64,000 nt of DNA, taken from NCBI RefSeq assembly GCF_005233835.1, contig NZ_SZQA01000011.1:1-64000 (forward strand), in the 5' to 3' direction. This stretch comes from Herbidospora galbida. Its GTDB lineage: Bacteria > Actinomycetota > Actinomycetes > Streptosporangiales > Streptosporangiaceae. The position numbers and the translations under genes were made by a program. Below, one piece after another: positions 56,598 through 64,000 of the stretch. Every line of letters begins with the position of its first letter. Position 1 is the stretch's first letter. The notes under the pieces were generated by a model. The model saw only the letters and a program-made list of their open reading frames with translations, was not told the DNA's origin and ran no database searches.

Positions 56598-57164
56598 TCA
56601 CCCTCCTGCCTGGCGCAGTGCCTCGCGGATAGCGGACACCTGGATGAAGCGGAAACTGTCGGCGATCCGCTGGTAAACGTGGTCGGCCAGTTCTCTGCCG
56701 ATGATGTTCCAGATCACGTTGTCGCTGCTCAGGAAGAACGCTCGCCGGGTCCCGTCCTCGATGTCGACGACGGACACCGGGGTGCCGTTCACCATGATTG
56801 CGTTCCTGCGGATCTTGAAACGCAGGCCCGATATCTCGTCACGGATCGACTCCTCCTGGGAGCGGACGTAGTCGATCACGTTCCGGCGGCCCGCGCGCAC
56901 CTCCTGCGCTAACCGGTCGGGCATCCGCGCGAGATTGATCTGGGAGACGGTCAGGGTTCCGTCGCCACGCACCTCCACCTGGACGGCGAGGGCATCCTCG
57001 TCCCAGAACTCGTACTCGGTCTTCGAGCCGCTCGGAACGGCGACACTGACGGGGAAACGGGGATCGGCAACGTAGACGCGGGTGAAGCCCGGGAACTCCG
57101 CGCCGGACTCCCAGAACTTGTTGCTTCTGACCGAGGCCAGTTGTCGCGGGGTGAAGTCGAACAC
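56598..57164 (-). CDS. unknown protein between CHAT protease and lectin-like gene
   Basis: A 188-aa protein that I do not recognise. No signal peptide or membrane segment is visible. The N-half (FTPRQLASVRSNKFWESGAEFPGF) and the C-half (NAIMVNGTPVSVVDIEDGTRRAFFLSSDNVIW) look like mixed alpha/beta. The start is GTG at 57164 with AAGGAG five bases upstream. It is 24 bases after the CHAT gene and four before the lectin gene. A place next to a protease makes it a candidate substrate or inhibitor, which is inference only. Confidence 0.6.
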   Translation of the reverse strand: MFDFTPRQLASVRSNKFWESGAEFPGFTRVYVADPRFPVSVAVPSGSKTEYEFWDEDALAVQVEVRGDGTLTVSQINLARMPDRLAQEVRAGRRNVIDYVRSQEESIRDEISGLRFKIRRNAIMVNGTPVSVVDIEDGTRRAFFLSSDNVIWNIIGRELADHVYQRIADSFRFIQVSAIREALRQAGG

Positions 57165-57188
57165 AACGGCTCCTTACTGTTCGGAGGT

Positions 57189-60100
57189 TCAGGCTCCGGC
57201 GTGGATGTGGGAGGCCCAGACGCCCGGGTATCGGCGGGCTTCGTCGCGACGTGCGCGAACGGCATGGTGCAGGGCCGAGGCGGCCAGCGCCGGGTCGGGG
57301 GGCGTGGCGCCCTGTCGGGTGAGGTCCCCGTACACCGACAGGGCCATCGAGGTGGCGTAGGTGTCGCCGACCGGCCACAGGGTGCCGATCACATGGCGGA
57401 AGCCGGCGAGCTGGAAGGCCGTGGTGATGTGCACCGCTTCGTCGACGAGGCGCTGGTTCGCGACGGTGGTGTTGCAGGCGGACAGGTAGGCGAGCTCCGC
57501 TCCGGCCAGCCGCAGACTCGCGATCGCGGCGACGCTGAACGGGCTGCTGGTGTGATCGTGGAGCAGGAGCCTGCTGCGGCCGGGATCGTTCCAGTCGCTG
57601 TGCCCGTGGCAGGCGAGATGGATGACGGGGTGCGCGGGGAGAGCGTTCAGCACCACCTCGCAGGTGGCGTCCTCGCCGATCAGGATGCGTGACCCGGGCA
57701 CCATCCCGGCCACTTTCCGCACCTCGGTGAGCGTGCCGGGAAGCGGTTCGGCGAACGGCGTCTTGGGCTGGGCGATGAGCAGCGCGGGCCCGGGGGCGGC
57801 GGCCGCGCGTTCGCGGGCGTGGCGGAGGGCGCGGATCGTCGGGGTGTACGAGGAGATCACCCGGTCCAGCACGGTGGCGTCCGATCCGACCTGATGGCGG
57901 CCAGCTGCGTGCAGCGGCAAGAACGCCGTTTCCCCTACCGGGCACCACCACAGCCTGGGCCAGTTGTCGGCGGCAGGGAGCAGGCCGAGCTCGGTCATGA
58001 CCGGCCCGGCCACCGCGTCCCACAGCCAGCCCAGGACGGCCAGCATCTCCTTCTGCGCGGCCAGTCCCTCGCCCTTGATCGCGGCCCGGAAGCGGTTGAC
58101 CTGGTCGATCACCGTTTGGTGGGCCAGCGCGGGCAACTCCACCAGAATCACCGGCCGGTCGGGATCGTCGGTGAGGATCAGCGCGTCGCACCGGAACCGG
58201 CTGGTGTTGACCAGGACGATCGGCCCCTCGGCGGCGTTACGGCCCAGTTCTCGTATGGAGGGTGGTCGGAGGAAGCCCCGCAGCGCCGGGATCGCCCTGA
58301 TCTCGGCGACCGTGTCGTCCCACTCCCTGGCGAACCCTCTCCTCCGCTCGGCCAGGTCCTGGGCGGCCGCACGCGACGCCGCCGAAAGGGCGTGTGCCGG
58401 ATCATCGGTGGCAAACATGGTCACGGCCGCCGCCTCAATCTCGTCGAGATCCTGCCGGACGCGCTGGAACCGGCCGACCAGTCCGGCGGGCGCGTGGGCG
58501 TCGAGCGGCGCCAGCTCTCCCTGGCCGATCATGACCTCGCTCAGCAGTAGCCCCCGGGCCTGCTCCAGCAGTTCAACCGCGAGATCTGGGAGCCCGGCCG
58601 CAATCGCCGCGGCGGCCGCCTCACCGGCCAGACCGGGCATCGCGGCCAGGCCGTGTCGTCTGTCGCTCCTCGTCAGCTCTAGAGTCGTGACCCGGGGCAG
58701 CAGCTCGATGGCCTTCCTGTACGCGGCCAGCGCCGGTTCGCCGTCGCCCGCCAGCATCAGCGACTGGGCGAGCAGACGCTGGGCGAGCAGGATTCGGCTC
58801 GGCGGATCACTGTCCGACCGGGCGGCCTCGATGAGGAGGCCGATCGCCTCCCGCAGCTCGTCCAGCCCCCTCCCCTCCTTCTCGAATCGGGCACGCAGCA
58901 CCTGCGCCAGGTTGCACTGCAGGCCGATTTGATCGTGGTGACCGGATGGTGTCAGGGCCAGTGCGTCCCGGCCGGTCGCGACCGCCTCGGCCCAGGTCTC
59001 GAGGTCGCCGGTGAGGAGGTAGGTCGCCATGAGGGCGACCCCGAGGTTGGACAGGGCGGAGGAGCGCATGGCGTGGTCACGGGGGGTGATGTCCACCGCC
59101 GTCCGTGCGATCCGGAGGGCGTGTGCCAGGTCCTCCTCGTCGCCGGTCCGTTCGTGCCGGATGCGCAGCAGATTGCCTAGGTTGTTCACATAGAGGAGCT
59201 GGCTGAGGTGGTCCTCCGGGATGCCGGTGATCGCCATCGTGGTGAGGGCGATCGCCTCGTTCAGCTCATTCAGGTCGTTGGTTCGTGCGAAGGAGGTCAG
59301 CAGCGCGTTCGCCAGCCCGTTCAGGATGACGGCGTGGTCGGGGGAACCGGGCCGGACGGTGGCGGCGGCCGTACGGTTCAGGGTGATCGCCTCGGTCAGG
59401 AAGTCCCCGTCGCCGGTGACCTGGTGGAGGGCCCGCAATGCGTTGCTGAGGCTGTTCAGGAAGCCGACGTACCAGCGATGTCCCGGCGGCGTGATCGCGA
59501 GGGCTTCCCTGCCGATGCCGATGGCCTCCTTCAGCACCTCAGTGCGTGAGGTCCGCTCGTACATGAGCCTCTTCATGACGCCGAGACCGGCGATGCGCGC
59601 CGGGCGCTCGGGATCGCCGGGGGAGGTGAGCGCGAGCGCGGCCTGGACCGTCTCCATCGCCTCGGTCAGGTCGCCGATCCGGCCGAACTGCTCGTATCGG
59701 AGGCGAAGGCAGAGGGAGAGGGTGGCGAGGTTGAGGGCACGCGTCGTGATGCGCTCCGGCCCGGTGCGCGCCGCCTCGCGGAGGAGGTCGACGGCCTCGT
59801 CGAGCTCCTCCGCGGCTCCGGTGCGCTCCACGCCCAGTCGCAGCAGGTTTCCGTACACGGACAGACAACCAGCCTCACCGGGGTGGCCCTTGGGGGTGAG
59901 GTCCAGGGCTTCCCGGCAGAGCTTGAACGCCTCGTCCAGGTCGGCCTGCCGGCCGTCCCGTTCGTAGCGGAGACCGAACACCGTGGCCAGGTTGCCGAGG
60001 TAGAGCGCCCGGTCGACGTGCCCGCGCGGGGTGGTGGAGACGGCGGTGCCGACCAGGTCGAGGGCCTCCTGAAGGTCGGCCGGATCGTCGTCGATCTCAT

Positions 60101-60692
60101 AGCGGTGGCGCAGCAGGACGCCAAGGTTTCCGACGATGGCCTGCCAGGAGTAATGGCCCTTGCCCACCAGAGCATGTGCCGCCCGCCCCGCCTCTATGCC
60201 CTCGGCGACGGAAGCGGTGTCGCCGGTCCCGAGGTACCGCTGCTGGAGGAGGGCCGCGAGGTTGGAGAGCCGGGTGGGCAGGTGGTCGTCGTCTGCGGGG
60301 GTCAGTTCGATCGCCCGGCGGCCGAACGCGACGGCCTCGTCCAGCGTCTTCGGCTCACCGTCCGTCCCGTGGAGAAGGCCGAGCGCGTTGGAGACGATCG
60401 AGGAGTTGGTCCCTTCCAGCGGCTCGACGTCGACCGCTTCCAGCCCTACGCGGAGCGCCTCCCTCAGTGCGGCGAGGTCGCCGGTCCGTTCGAAAAAATT
60501 GATGAGCCCGTTGGCGAGATTCGACAGATACATGCCTCGGTCGGGATTGCCGGGAGGGGCCGCGCTGACCGCCATGCGGAACAGCTCTATGGCTTTCTCC
60601 TGCAAGCGGATATCGCCGATCTGCTCGAATGCGTGGGCGAACTCGATCGCTTGTTCACTAAAGACGTCGGGATCGTCGAAGAAGGAGTTCAT
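57189..60692 (-). CDS. TPR protein with C-terminal CHAT (caspase-like) protease domain
   Basis: An 1167-aa protein. Residues 1 to about 700 are tandem helical repeats of the TPR type, with each unit containing RHERTGD-, TTPRGHVDRALYLGNLA- or LEEALAL-like stretches, in keeping with the tetratricopeptide arrays of this class. The C-terminus from about 900 is a CHAT domain: catalytic His in HLACHGHSD (about 1029) and Cys in LSACNTT (about 1073), with IGTLWPVGD after it. Such TPR-CHAT proteases are effectors in bacterial conflict systems (for example the partner of CRISPR type III-E). It lies 95 bases downstream of the CATRA-TIR gene. Confidence 0.87.
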   Translation of the reverse strand: MNSFFDDPDVFSEQAIEFAHAFEQIGDIRLQEKAIELFRMAVSAAPPGNPDRGMYLSNLANGLINFFERTGDLAALREALRVGLEAVDVEPLEGTNSSIVSNALGLLHGTDGEPKTLDEAVAFGRRAIELTPADDDHLPTRLSNLAALLQQRYLGTGDTASVAEGIEAGRAAHALVGKGHYSWQAIVGNLGVLLRHRYEIDDDPADLQEALDLVGTAVSTTPRGHVDRALYLGNLATVFGLRYERDGRQADLDEAFKLCREALDLTPKGHPGEAGCLSVYGNLLRLGVERTGAAEELDEAVDLLREAARTGPERITTRALNLATLSLCLRLRYEQFGRIGDLTEAMETVQAALALTSPGDPERPARIAGLGVMKRLMYERTSRTEVLKEAIGIGREALAITPPGHRWYVGFLNSLSNALRALHQVTGDGDFLTEAITLNRTAAATVRPGSPDHAVILNGLANALLTSFARTNDLNELNEAIALTTMAITGIPEDHLSQLLYVNNLGNLLRIRHERTGDEEDLAHALRIARTAVDITPRDHAMRSSALSNLGVALMATYLLTGDLETWAEAVATGRDALALTPSGHHDQIGLQCNLAQVLRARFEKEGRGLDELREAIGLLIEAARSDSDPPSRILLAQRLLAQSLMLAGDGEPALAAYRKAIELLPRVTTLELTRSDRRHGLAAMPGLAGEAAAAAIAAGLPDLAVELLEQARGLLLSEVMIGQGELAPLDAHAPAGLVGRFQRVRQDLDEIEAAAVTMFATDDPAHALSAASRAAAQDLAERRRGFAREWDDTVAEIRAIPALRGFLRPPSIRELGRNAAEGPIVLVNTSRFRCDALILTDDPDRPVILVELPALAHQTVIDQVNRFRAAIKGEGLAAQKEMLAVLGWLWDAVAGPVMTELGLLPAADNWPRLWWCPVGETAFLPLHAAGRHQVGSDATVLDRVISSYTPTIRALRHARERAAAAPGPALLIAQPKTPFAEPLPGTLTEVRKVAGMVPGSRILIGEDATCEVVLNALPAHPVIHLACHGHSDWNDPGRSRLLLHDHTSSPFSVAAIASLRLAGAELAYLSACNTTVANQRLVDEAVHITTAFQLAGFRHVIGTLWPVGDTYATSMALSVYGDLTRQGATPPDPALAASALHHAVRARRDEARRYPGVWASHIHAGA

Positions 60693-60787
60693 TTCGGAAA
60701 AGCTCCCACCTGAACGTATTGCCGGGAGCGCGCAGTCTAACGGCGGCTTTCCTTCGGGGATAAGTTACGGAACCCTTCAGACGCGCT

Positions 60788-62293
60788 TCAGATTTCCGAC
60801 GGTTTAGGGACACGCCTGCGGAACGCGGAGAGCCCCGAGAACCTGGCAGGGTCGAGCCAGTCCTGCCCCGTGTCGTCGACCCGGCATCGGGCCACACGAA
60901 GCCGGTCGGCCAGCTTGCGACGCCAGGCGGAGCCGTCGTCGACTCCGATCACATTCAGCCCGCCCAGGTCGGAGATCGGGCGGTGCCCACCCGCCACCAG
61001 CATCACCGTGCGATCCCGGTAGGCGTTGAGCACCATGCCCAGCTCGATGAGCACGTTGGGGCGGGCCTGCATGCCCGGCCCGACGTCTGCGGGGTCGTCG
61101 GATCCGGCGGACAGTTCCGGGTGCAGGCGGACGATGTCGTCCGGGGTCATCAGCACGACCGCCGCCTGGGCCAGTGGGATCGCTTGGGCGACCACATCGG
61201 CGAGCGTGGGCAGCGCGCTTCCGGTGGCCGCCACCAGGTGCTCCCACTCCAGCGGCTGGAGGCCGAGCGCGCGGAGGAGGTCGAAGACGGCAACACGAAA
61301 CCGCTCGTCCCGCCCGTGCACGACGAAGACACGGCGGCGCTGGTCGTCGGAGGTGTCGGCCGGTTCCTGAGGTCGTGGCAGGAATCGGGCGCGTTCGGCG
61401 TCCACCGACCTATAGGCGATCTCGTCGCCGAGCCGGGCCAGCAGCCAGCCGGCCAGGTCGAGGTCGTCGGCGAAGGGCCCGCCGGGAACGGTCAGGCCGG
61501 AGGCGAGCAGCGAGCGCCGCATCGTGTCGGCGACGATCTCCACGGTCTGGCGGAGTTCGGCGAGGTCCAGCCGCCGGCGATGGTGGTCGGCTGTCTCGGG
61601 AGCCTCCTGCCACACCCTCAGTGCGTGTCGGAGCCGGGCCGCCGACAGCAGATAGCGGGCCAGCGGCGGAATGGCGTCGTCGCCGCGTGACCATACGAGA
61701 GCGCTGGTCCGCGCATCCGCCGTGGCCGGGAAACCGACCACGAAGCGGCGGCGCGCGCGGTCGTCGCGGGAGGCGGCGAGCTCCCAGATCCCGAGATCGG
61801 GTGAGGCGCCGATGCCCGACTCCCACCAGCGTTCGACCGGCACCTCCATTGGCAGCAGCGCACCGGCGCGCCAGCCGAACTCCGGCCCCCACGTTGGGTC
61901 GCCGTCCGCGACCCCGGCGAGGTACAGACGGTCCTCGCCGATCAGACCGGGACGATGCCCTGCGGTCAGGGTGGTCCATCGGCGGTCCCACCCCTGCCAG
62001 CCGGGACCGCCGGGCAGCGCCAATCCGACCGACAGGACCAGCACGTTGTGATGGCGGCGGAGAATCATCTGGCAGGACGTCCCCGCCTGGCCCCGCGCCG
62101 CGAGCGCGGTCTCGGGACCGGTTGGGACGGCGCCGGACAGGTCGGTCGAGGAGACCTGCGGCGTCTGCGGAAGGATCGGCCCGACCGGCTGATCCAGACC
62201 GAACTCGTGAGCCGCGCCGTGCCAAAGGTCGAGCGTGGCCGCGTGATCGGCCAGGTAGGTATGGACCACGAACTGCTGGTCGAGCCTGGTCAT
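60788..62293 (-). CDS. CATRA-type protein with C-terminal TIR-like domain
   Basis: A 501-aa protein. The N-terminal half (1-300, MTRLDQQFVVHTYLADHAATL, WTTLTAGHRPGLIGEDRLYLAGV) resembles the CATRA (caspase and TPR repeat-associated) conflict family. Residues about 322-470 are a TIR-like nucleotide-binding domain: VFVVHGRDERFR, DVVAQAIPLAQAAVVLMTPDD, and RPNVLIELGMVLNAY, where Glu about 417 fits the catalytic Glu of NAD-cleaving TIRs. The ATG overlaps the previous stop (ATGA). It is therefore a likely NAD hydrolase or cyclase joined to a CHAT effector, a link I infer from order. Confidence 0.75.
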   Translation of the reverse strand: MTRLDQQFVVHTYLADHAATLDLWHGAAHEFGLDQPVGPILPQTPQVSSTDLSGAVPTGPETALAARGQAGTSCQMILRRHHNVLVLSVGLALPGGPGWQGWDRRWTTLTAGHRPGLIGEDRLYLAGVADGDPTWGPEFGWRAGALLPMEVPVERWWESGIGASPDLGIWELAASRDDRARRRFVVGFPATADARTSALVWSRGDDAIPPLARYLLSAARLRHALRVWQEAPETADHHRRRLDLAELRQTVEIVADTMRRSLLASGLTVPGGPFADDLDLAGWLLARLGDEIAYRSVDAERARFLPRPQEPADTSDDQRRRVFVVHGRDERFRVAVFDLLRALGLQPLEWEHLVAATGSALPTLADVVAQAIPLAQAAVVLMTPDDIVRLHPELSAGSDDPADVGPGMQARPNVLIELGMVLNAYRDRTVMLVAGGHRPISDLGGLNVIGVDDGSAWRRKLADRLRVARCRVDDTGQDWLDPARFSGLSAFRRRVPKPSEI

Positions 62294-62583
62294 ACTGGCC
62301 CGTCCTCCGGGTCCCGCAGGTCCTCGGGCCCGCCAATCCTCATGACCAGCCGTGCCAAGCGTTCCCTCACGACGGGCGGCGCGGGGACGACCGGCGGATC
62401 GCCGATCCGGGAGATCCGTTTCGAGTCGATGACCATCCTCAACCCGCCGGCTACTCCCTGGATCTCGCCGGGATCGTCGGCATCCGCGAGAAGCTCGGCG
62501 ACGTCCTTCCACACCGTTTCCTTGAGCCGCAGGGTCGGGATCTCCGCCAGCAGTTTTCGCAGGTCGTCAAGACCATCTGACAT
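62290..62583 (-). CDS. CATRA system-associated small protein
   Basis: A 97-aa helical protein (MSDGLDDLRKLLAEIPTL, then ETVWKDVAELLADADDPGEIQGVAGGL). The size, the Trp-Lys pattern and the position directly before the CATRA gene match the small associated proteins of this family as I recall them. The start is ATG at 62583 with GGAGG eight bases upstream; it overlaps the stop of the regulator gene by 17 bases. It could be a coupling or inhibitor subunit. Confidence 0.6.
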   Translation of the reverse strand: MSDGLDDLRKLLAEIPTLRLKETVWKDVAELLADADDPGEIQGVAGGLRMVIDSKRISRIGDPPVVPAPPVVRERLARLVMRIGGPEDLRDPEDGPV

Positions 62584-63880
62584 CGGAACGTCCTCCGTTC
62601 GTGAATTCGGGCAGATCGGTGAGGGAGCGGATGAGGTCCAGCGCAATGCGTTCGAGCGCGCCCTGACGAAGCACGATGCGGAGCTCGGTGCTGAACGGCT
62701 GCTGCTCGGCGCGGGCCACATAGGACTGGACGATCAATCGGAGCAGCGCGCCGGGGGTTGCGTCGGGGATGCGGGCCAGCCCCGAACCGACCAGCGGGAT
62801 GGCCAGTGGTCGCAACTGACCATCGAGACGGGCCGCGTCCCAGAGCCGGTCAAGGCTGTGCCCGAGACCGGCCAGATCCGACTCGGCCAGCAGGTCGTTG
62901 GTCATCCTGCTGTACGCGACCGCGAAGACACACCTGTTGCCGGCGCGCAGCGTGGCCACCGTACCGATGGGATAACGTTTGCGCCGGCCGTGCGGCTTGG
63001 CCTGCCGCGACTCCTCGGCGACCGGCGAAATCCGCTTGCGTCTCAGCGCCGCGCTGATCTCCCTTCCGAGACGGGGCGCATCACCGCCGTACAAGCGGTC
63101 GACCAGTTGCCCCTGCACGCTCTGCGCGCTGATCACCACACCGTCGGCGACGGTGTCGAAGGTGTCGGAGAAGCCGACCACCAGATTGGCGTCGTGCTGC
63201 TCGAACAGGTCACCGACTACCACAGTGATCGACGTTTGCAGCGCAGCCGACTCGCGCCGCAGCACTTGACCGGTCCGGCGGCTCGACCGCAGCCGTTCTC
63301 TCAAGCGGTCGAGATCCTCCGCCAGTTCTGCGGATCCGACGCCCTGGATCAGCAGCCCCTCACCAACCTCGATGGCGCGCTCGATCATGTTCAGTTCGGC
63401 GTAGCTGCGGAAGAGGGCCTGTCCGGCTCCGGCGCGCAACTCCTCCAGCCCGCGAGCCGTCGCCGTGGCGAAGGACAGGTCCCGAAGGGGTGGCCCGCCC
63501 CACAGCGCGAGCGCCCTGGTCAGCACGTCGATCGCGTCCATGGGAGCGGCGCGTAGCCCTTCGTGGACGAGGTCGCGGAACTGGAACACGTCGGCGTCAT
63601 AGTCGTCACGGCGAAGTCGGTAACTTCGATCCTCGGTGACGAGGGAATCTCGGACGCCCAGTTCCTGGCGGAGCTCCCTGATCCGCTGATGGACTACGGT
63701 GTACAGCCCATTGTCGGGCCTTCCGCTCCATACCGTACGAAATATATCTTTTGTCATGACCGACTCGCCCTCGGCCAGAACGAGGCACGCCAGGACTTCC
63801 ATCGCTTTCGGCGGGAGACCGACCTCGCGGCCCTCTACCTCCACCCGCAGTCTGCCTAACATCTTTACCAAGATGGACAT
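62567..63880 (-). CDS. SARP-like wHTH-BTAD protein fused to ThsA-type macro domain
   Basis: A 437-aa protein with an unusual architecture. Residues 1-95 form a SARP winged helix (MLGRLRVEVEGREVGLPPKA, then TVVHQRIRELRQELG). Residues about 98-195 are a short BTAD helical domain (FRDLVHEGLRAAPMDAIDVLTRALALW). Residues about 215-405 match the macro domain of Thoeris ThsA (DUF6430-type): GDLFEQHDANLVVGFSDTFD, VISAQSVQGQLVDRLYGG, YPIGTVATL and LAIPLVGSGLARIPD. ATG at 63880 is preferred; 63862 and a TTG at 63895 are alternatives. It is the first gene of the island operon. A macro domain next to a TIR protein suggests it reads an ADP-ribose-type signal. Confidence 0.72.
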   Translation of the reverse strand: MSILVKMLGRLRVEVEGREVGLPPKAMEVLACLVLAEGESVMTKDIFRTVWSGRPDNGLYTVVHQRIRELRQELGVRDSLVTEDRSYRLRRDDYDADVFQFRDLVHEGLRAAPMDAIDVLTRALALWGGPPLRDLSFATATARGLEELRAGAGQALFRSYAELNMIERAIEVGEGLLIQGVGSAELAEDLDRLRERLRSSRRTGQVLRRESAALQTSITVVVGDLFEQHDANLVVGFSDTFDTVADGVVISAQSVQGQLVDRLYGGDAPRLGREISAALRRKRISPVAEESRQAKPHGRRKRYPIGTVATLRAGNRCVFAVAYSRMTNDLLAESDLAGLGHSLDRLWDAARLDGQLRPLAIPLVGSGLARIPDATPGALLRLIVQSYVARAEQQPFSTELRIVLRQGALERIALDLIRSLTDLPEFTNGGRSDVRWS

Positions 63881-63954
63881 AGAGTTACAATCCAAGATTT
63901 TTGCATTTCCGCCCGCAAGACAGATGTAATGATAACCGCAAATAGGACAAAAGG

Positions 63955-63978
63955 TCAGACCGTTTGAAACGGAACTGA
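63955..63978. promoter_or_regulatory. palindrome upstream of the island operon
   Basis: CCGTTT-G-AAACGG (63960-63972) is nested in an outer TCAG...CTGA pair, giving 24 bases of dyad symmetry 75-98 bases upstream of the regulator gene. The gap from 63881 to the edge is AT-rich and holds no gene. It could be an operator for autoregulation by the SARP-macro protein. Confidence 0.5.
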
Positions 63979-64000
63979 AGATCCTTTTTCGCTGGTTGGT

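Overview
The window is a high-GC actinobacterial chromosome segment. Gene content and order fit a Streptosporangiaceae-like genus: GTG starts are frequent, genes are coupled by ATGA/GTGA overlaps, the acyl-CoA carboxylase has an epsilon subunit, and the order response regulator, sensor kinase, GtrA, purK, purE is typical of actinomycetes. This placement is inference from gene style; there is no rRNA or tRNA to confirm it. I saw no tRNA, rRNA or CRISPR array.

Layout. 1-4.3 kb: an edge-truncated IS630-like transposase relative that seems to lack the catalytic acids, an XRE-TPR regulator, an unknown protein and a MarR repressor with a palindromic operator. 4.3-16.6 kb: MFS exporter, adenosine deaminase, PH-domain protein, phospho-sugar mutase, purine nucleoside phosphorylase, a gamma-glutamylcyclotransferase-like protein, an LpdA-type flavoprotein, two membrane proteins that share a C-terminal module, and the biotin carboxylase/BCCP subunit. 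16.7-21.6 kb: an isolated type VII pair, one WXG100 protein and one EccC-like ATPase. 21.6-33.1 kb: an intergenic region with five DnaA-box-like 9-mers, then a long Tad/Flp pilus operon (CpaB, CpaE, CpaF, TadB, TadC, Flp pilin, three TadE/G-like proteins, a LysM-BTAD membrane protein, a lipoprotein and a secreted protein). 33.3-55.4 kb: alkylation repair (AdaA-AlkA fusion plus Ogt), NYN protein, carboxylase beta and epsilon, amino-acid permease, ABC exporter, PEP carboxylase, biotin ligase, an IdeR-boxed bfd-bfr pair, a two-component system, purK-purE, UDP-glucose dehydrogenase and an acyl-CoA dehydrogenase.

55.4-64 kb is an accessory island. It begins at a decayed tyrosine-integrase C-terminus and carries a six-gene minus-strand transcription unit. 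From the promoter these are: a SARP-like winged helix-BTAD protein fused to a ThsA-type macro domain; a small CATRA-associated protein; a CATRA protein with a C-terminal TIR-like domain; a TPR protein with a CHAT caspase-like protease domain (His and Cys present); an unknown 188-aa protein; and a secreted PA-IL-lectin-like protein. My reading is a conflict (immunity) system. A TIR-derived nucleotide signal could be sensed by a macro domain that sits on a transcription factor, while a CHAT protease acts as effector. This fusion is the best candidate here for something undescribed.

Other sequence-level signals: a three-copy dispersed hairpin repeat with the core TCGGCATATCG; a duplicated GAA-loop palindrome with a compensatory base-pair change flanking a 13-bp inverted repeat; tandem iron boxes; and a MarR operator. 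Biotin enzymes (carboxylase alpha at 14.8 kb, beta and epsilon at 36.5 kb, ligase at 44.9 kb) recur across the window and would work together in acyl-CoA carboxylation.
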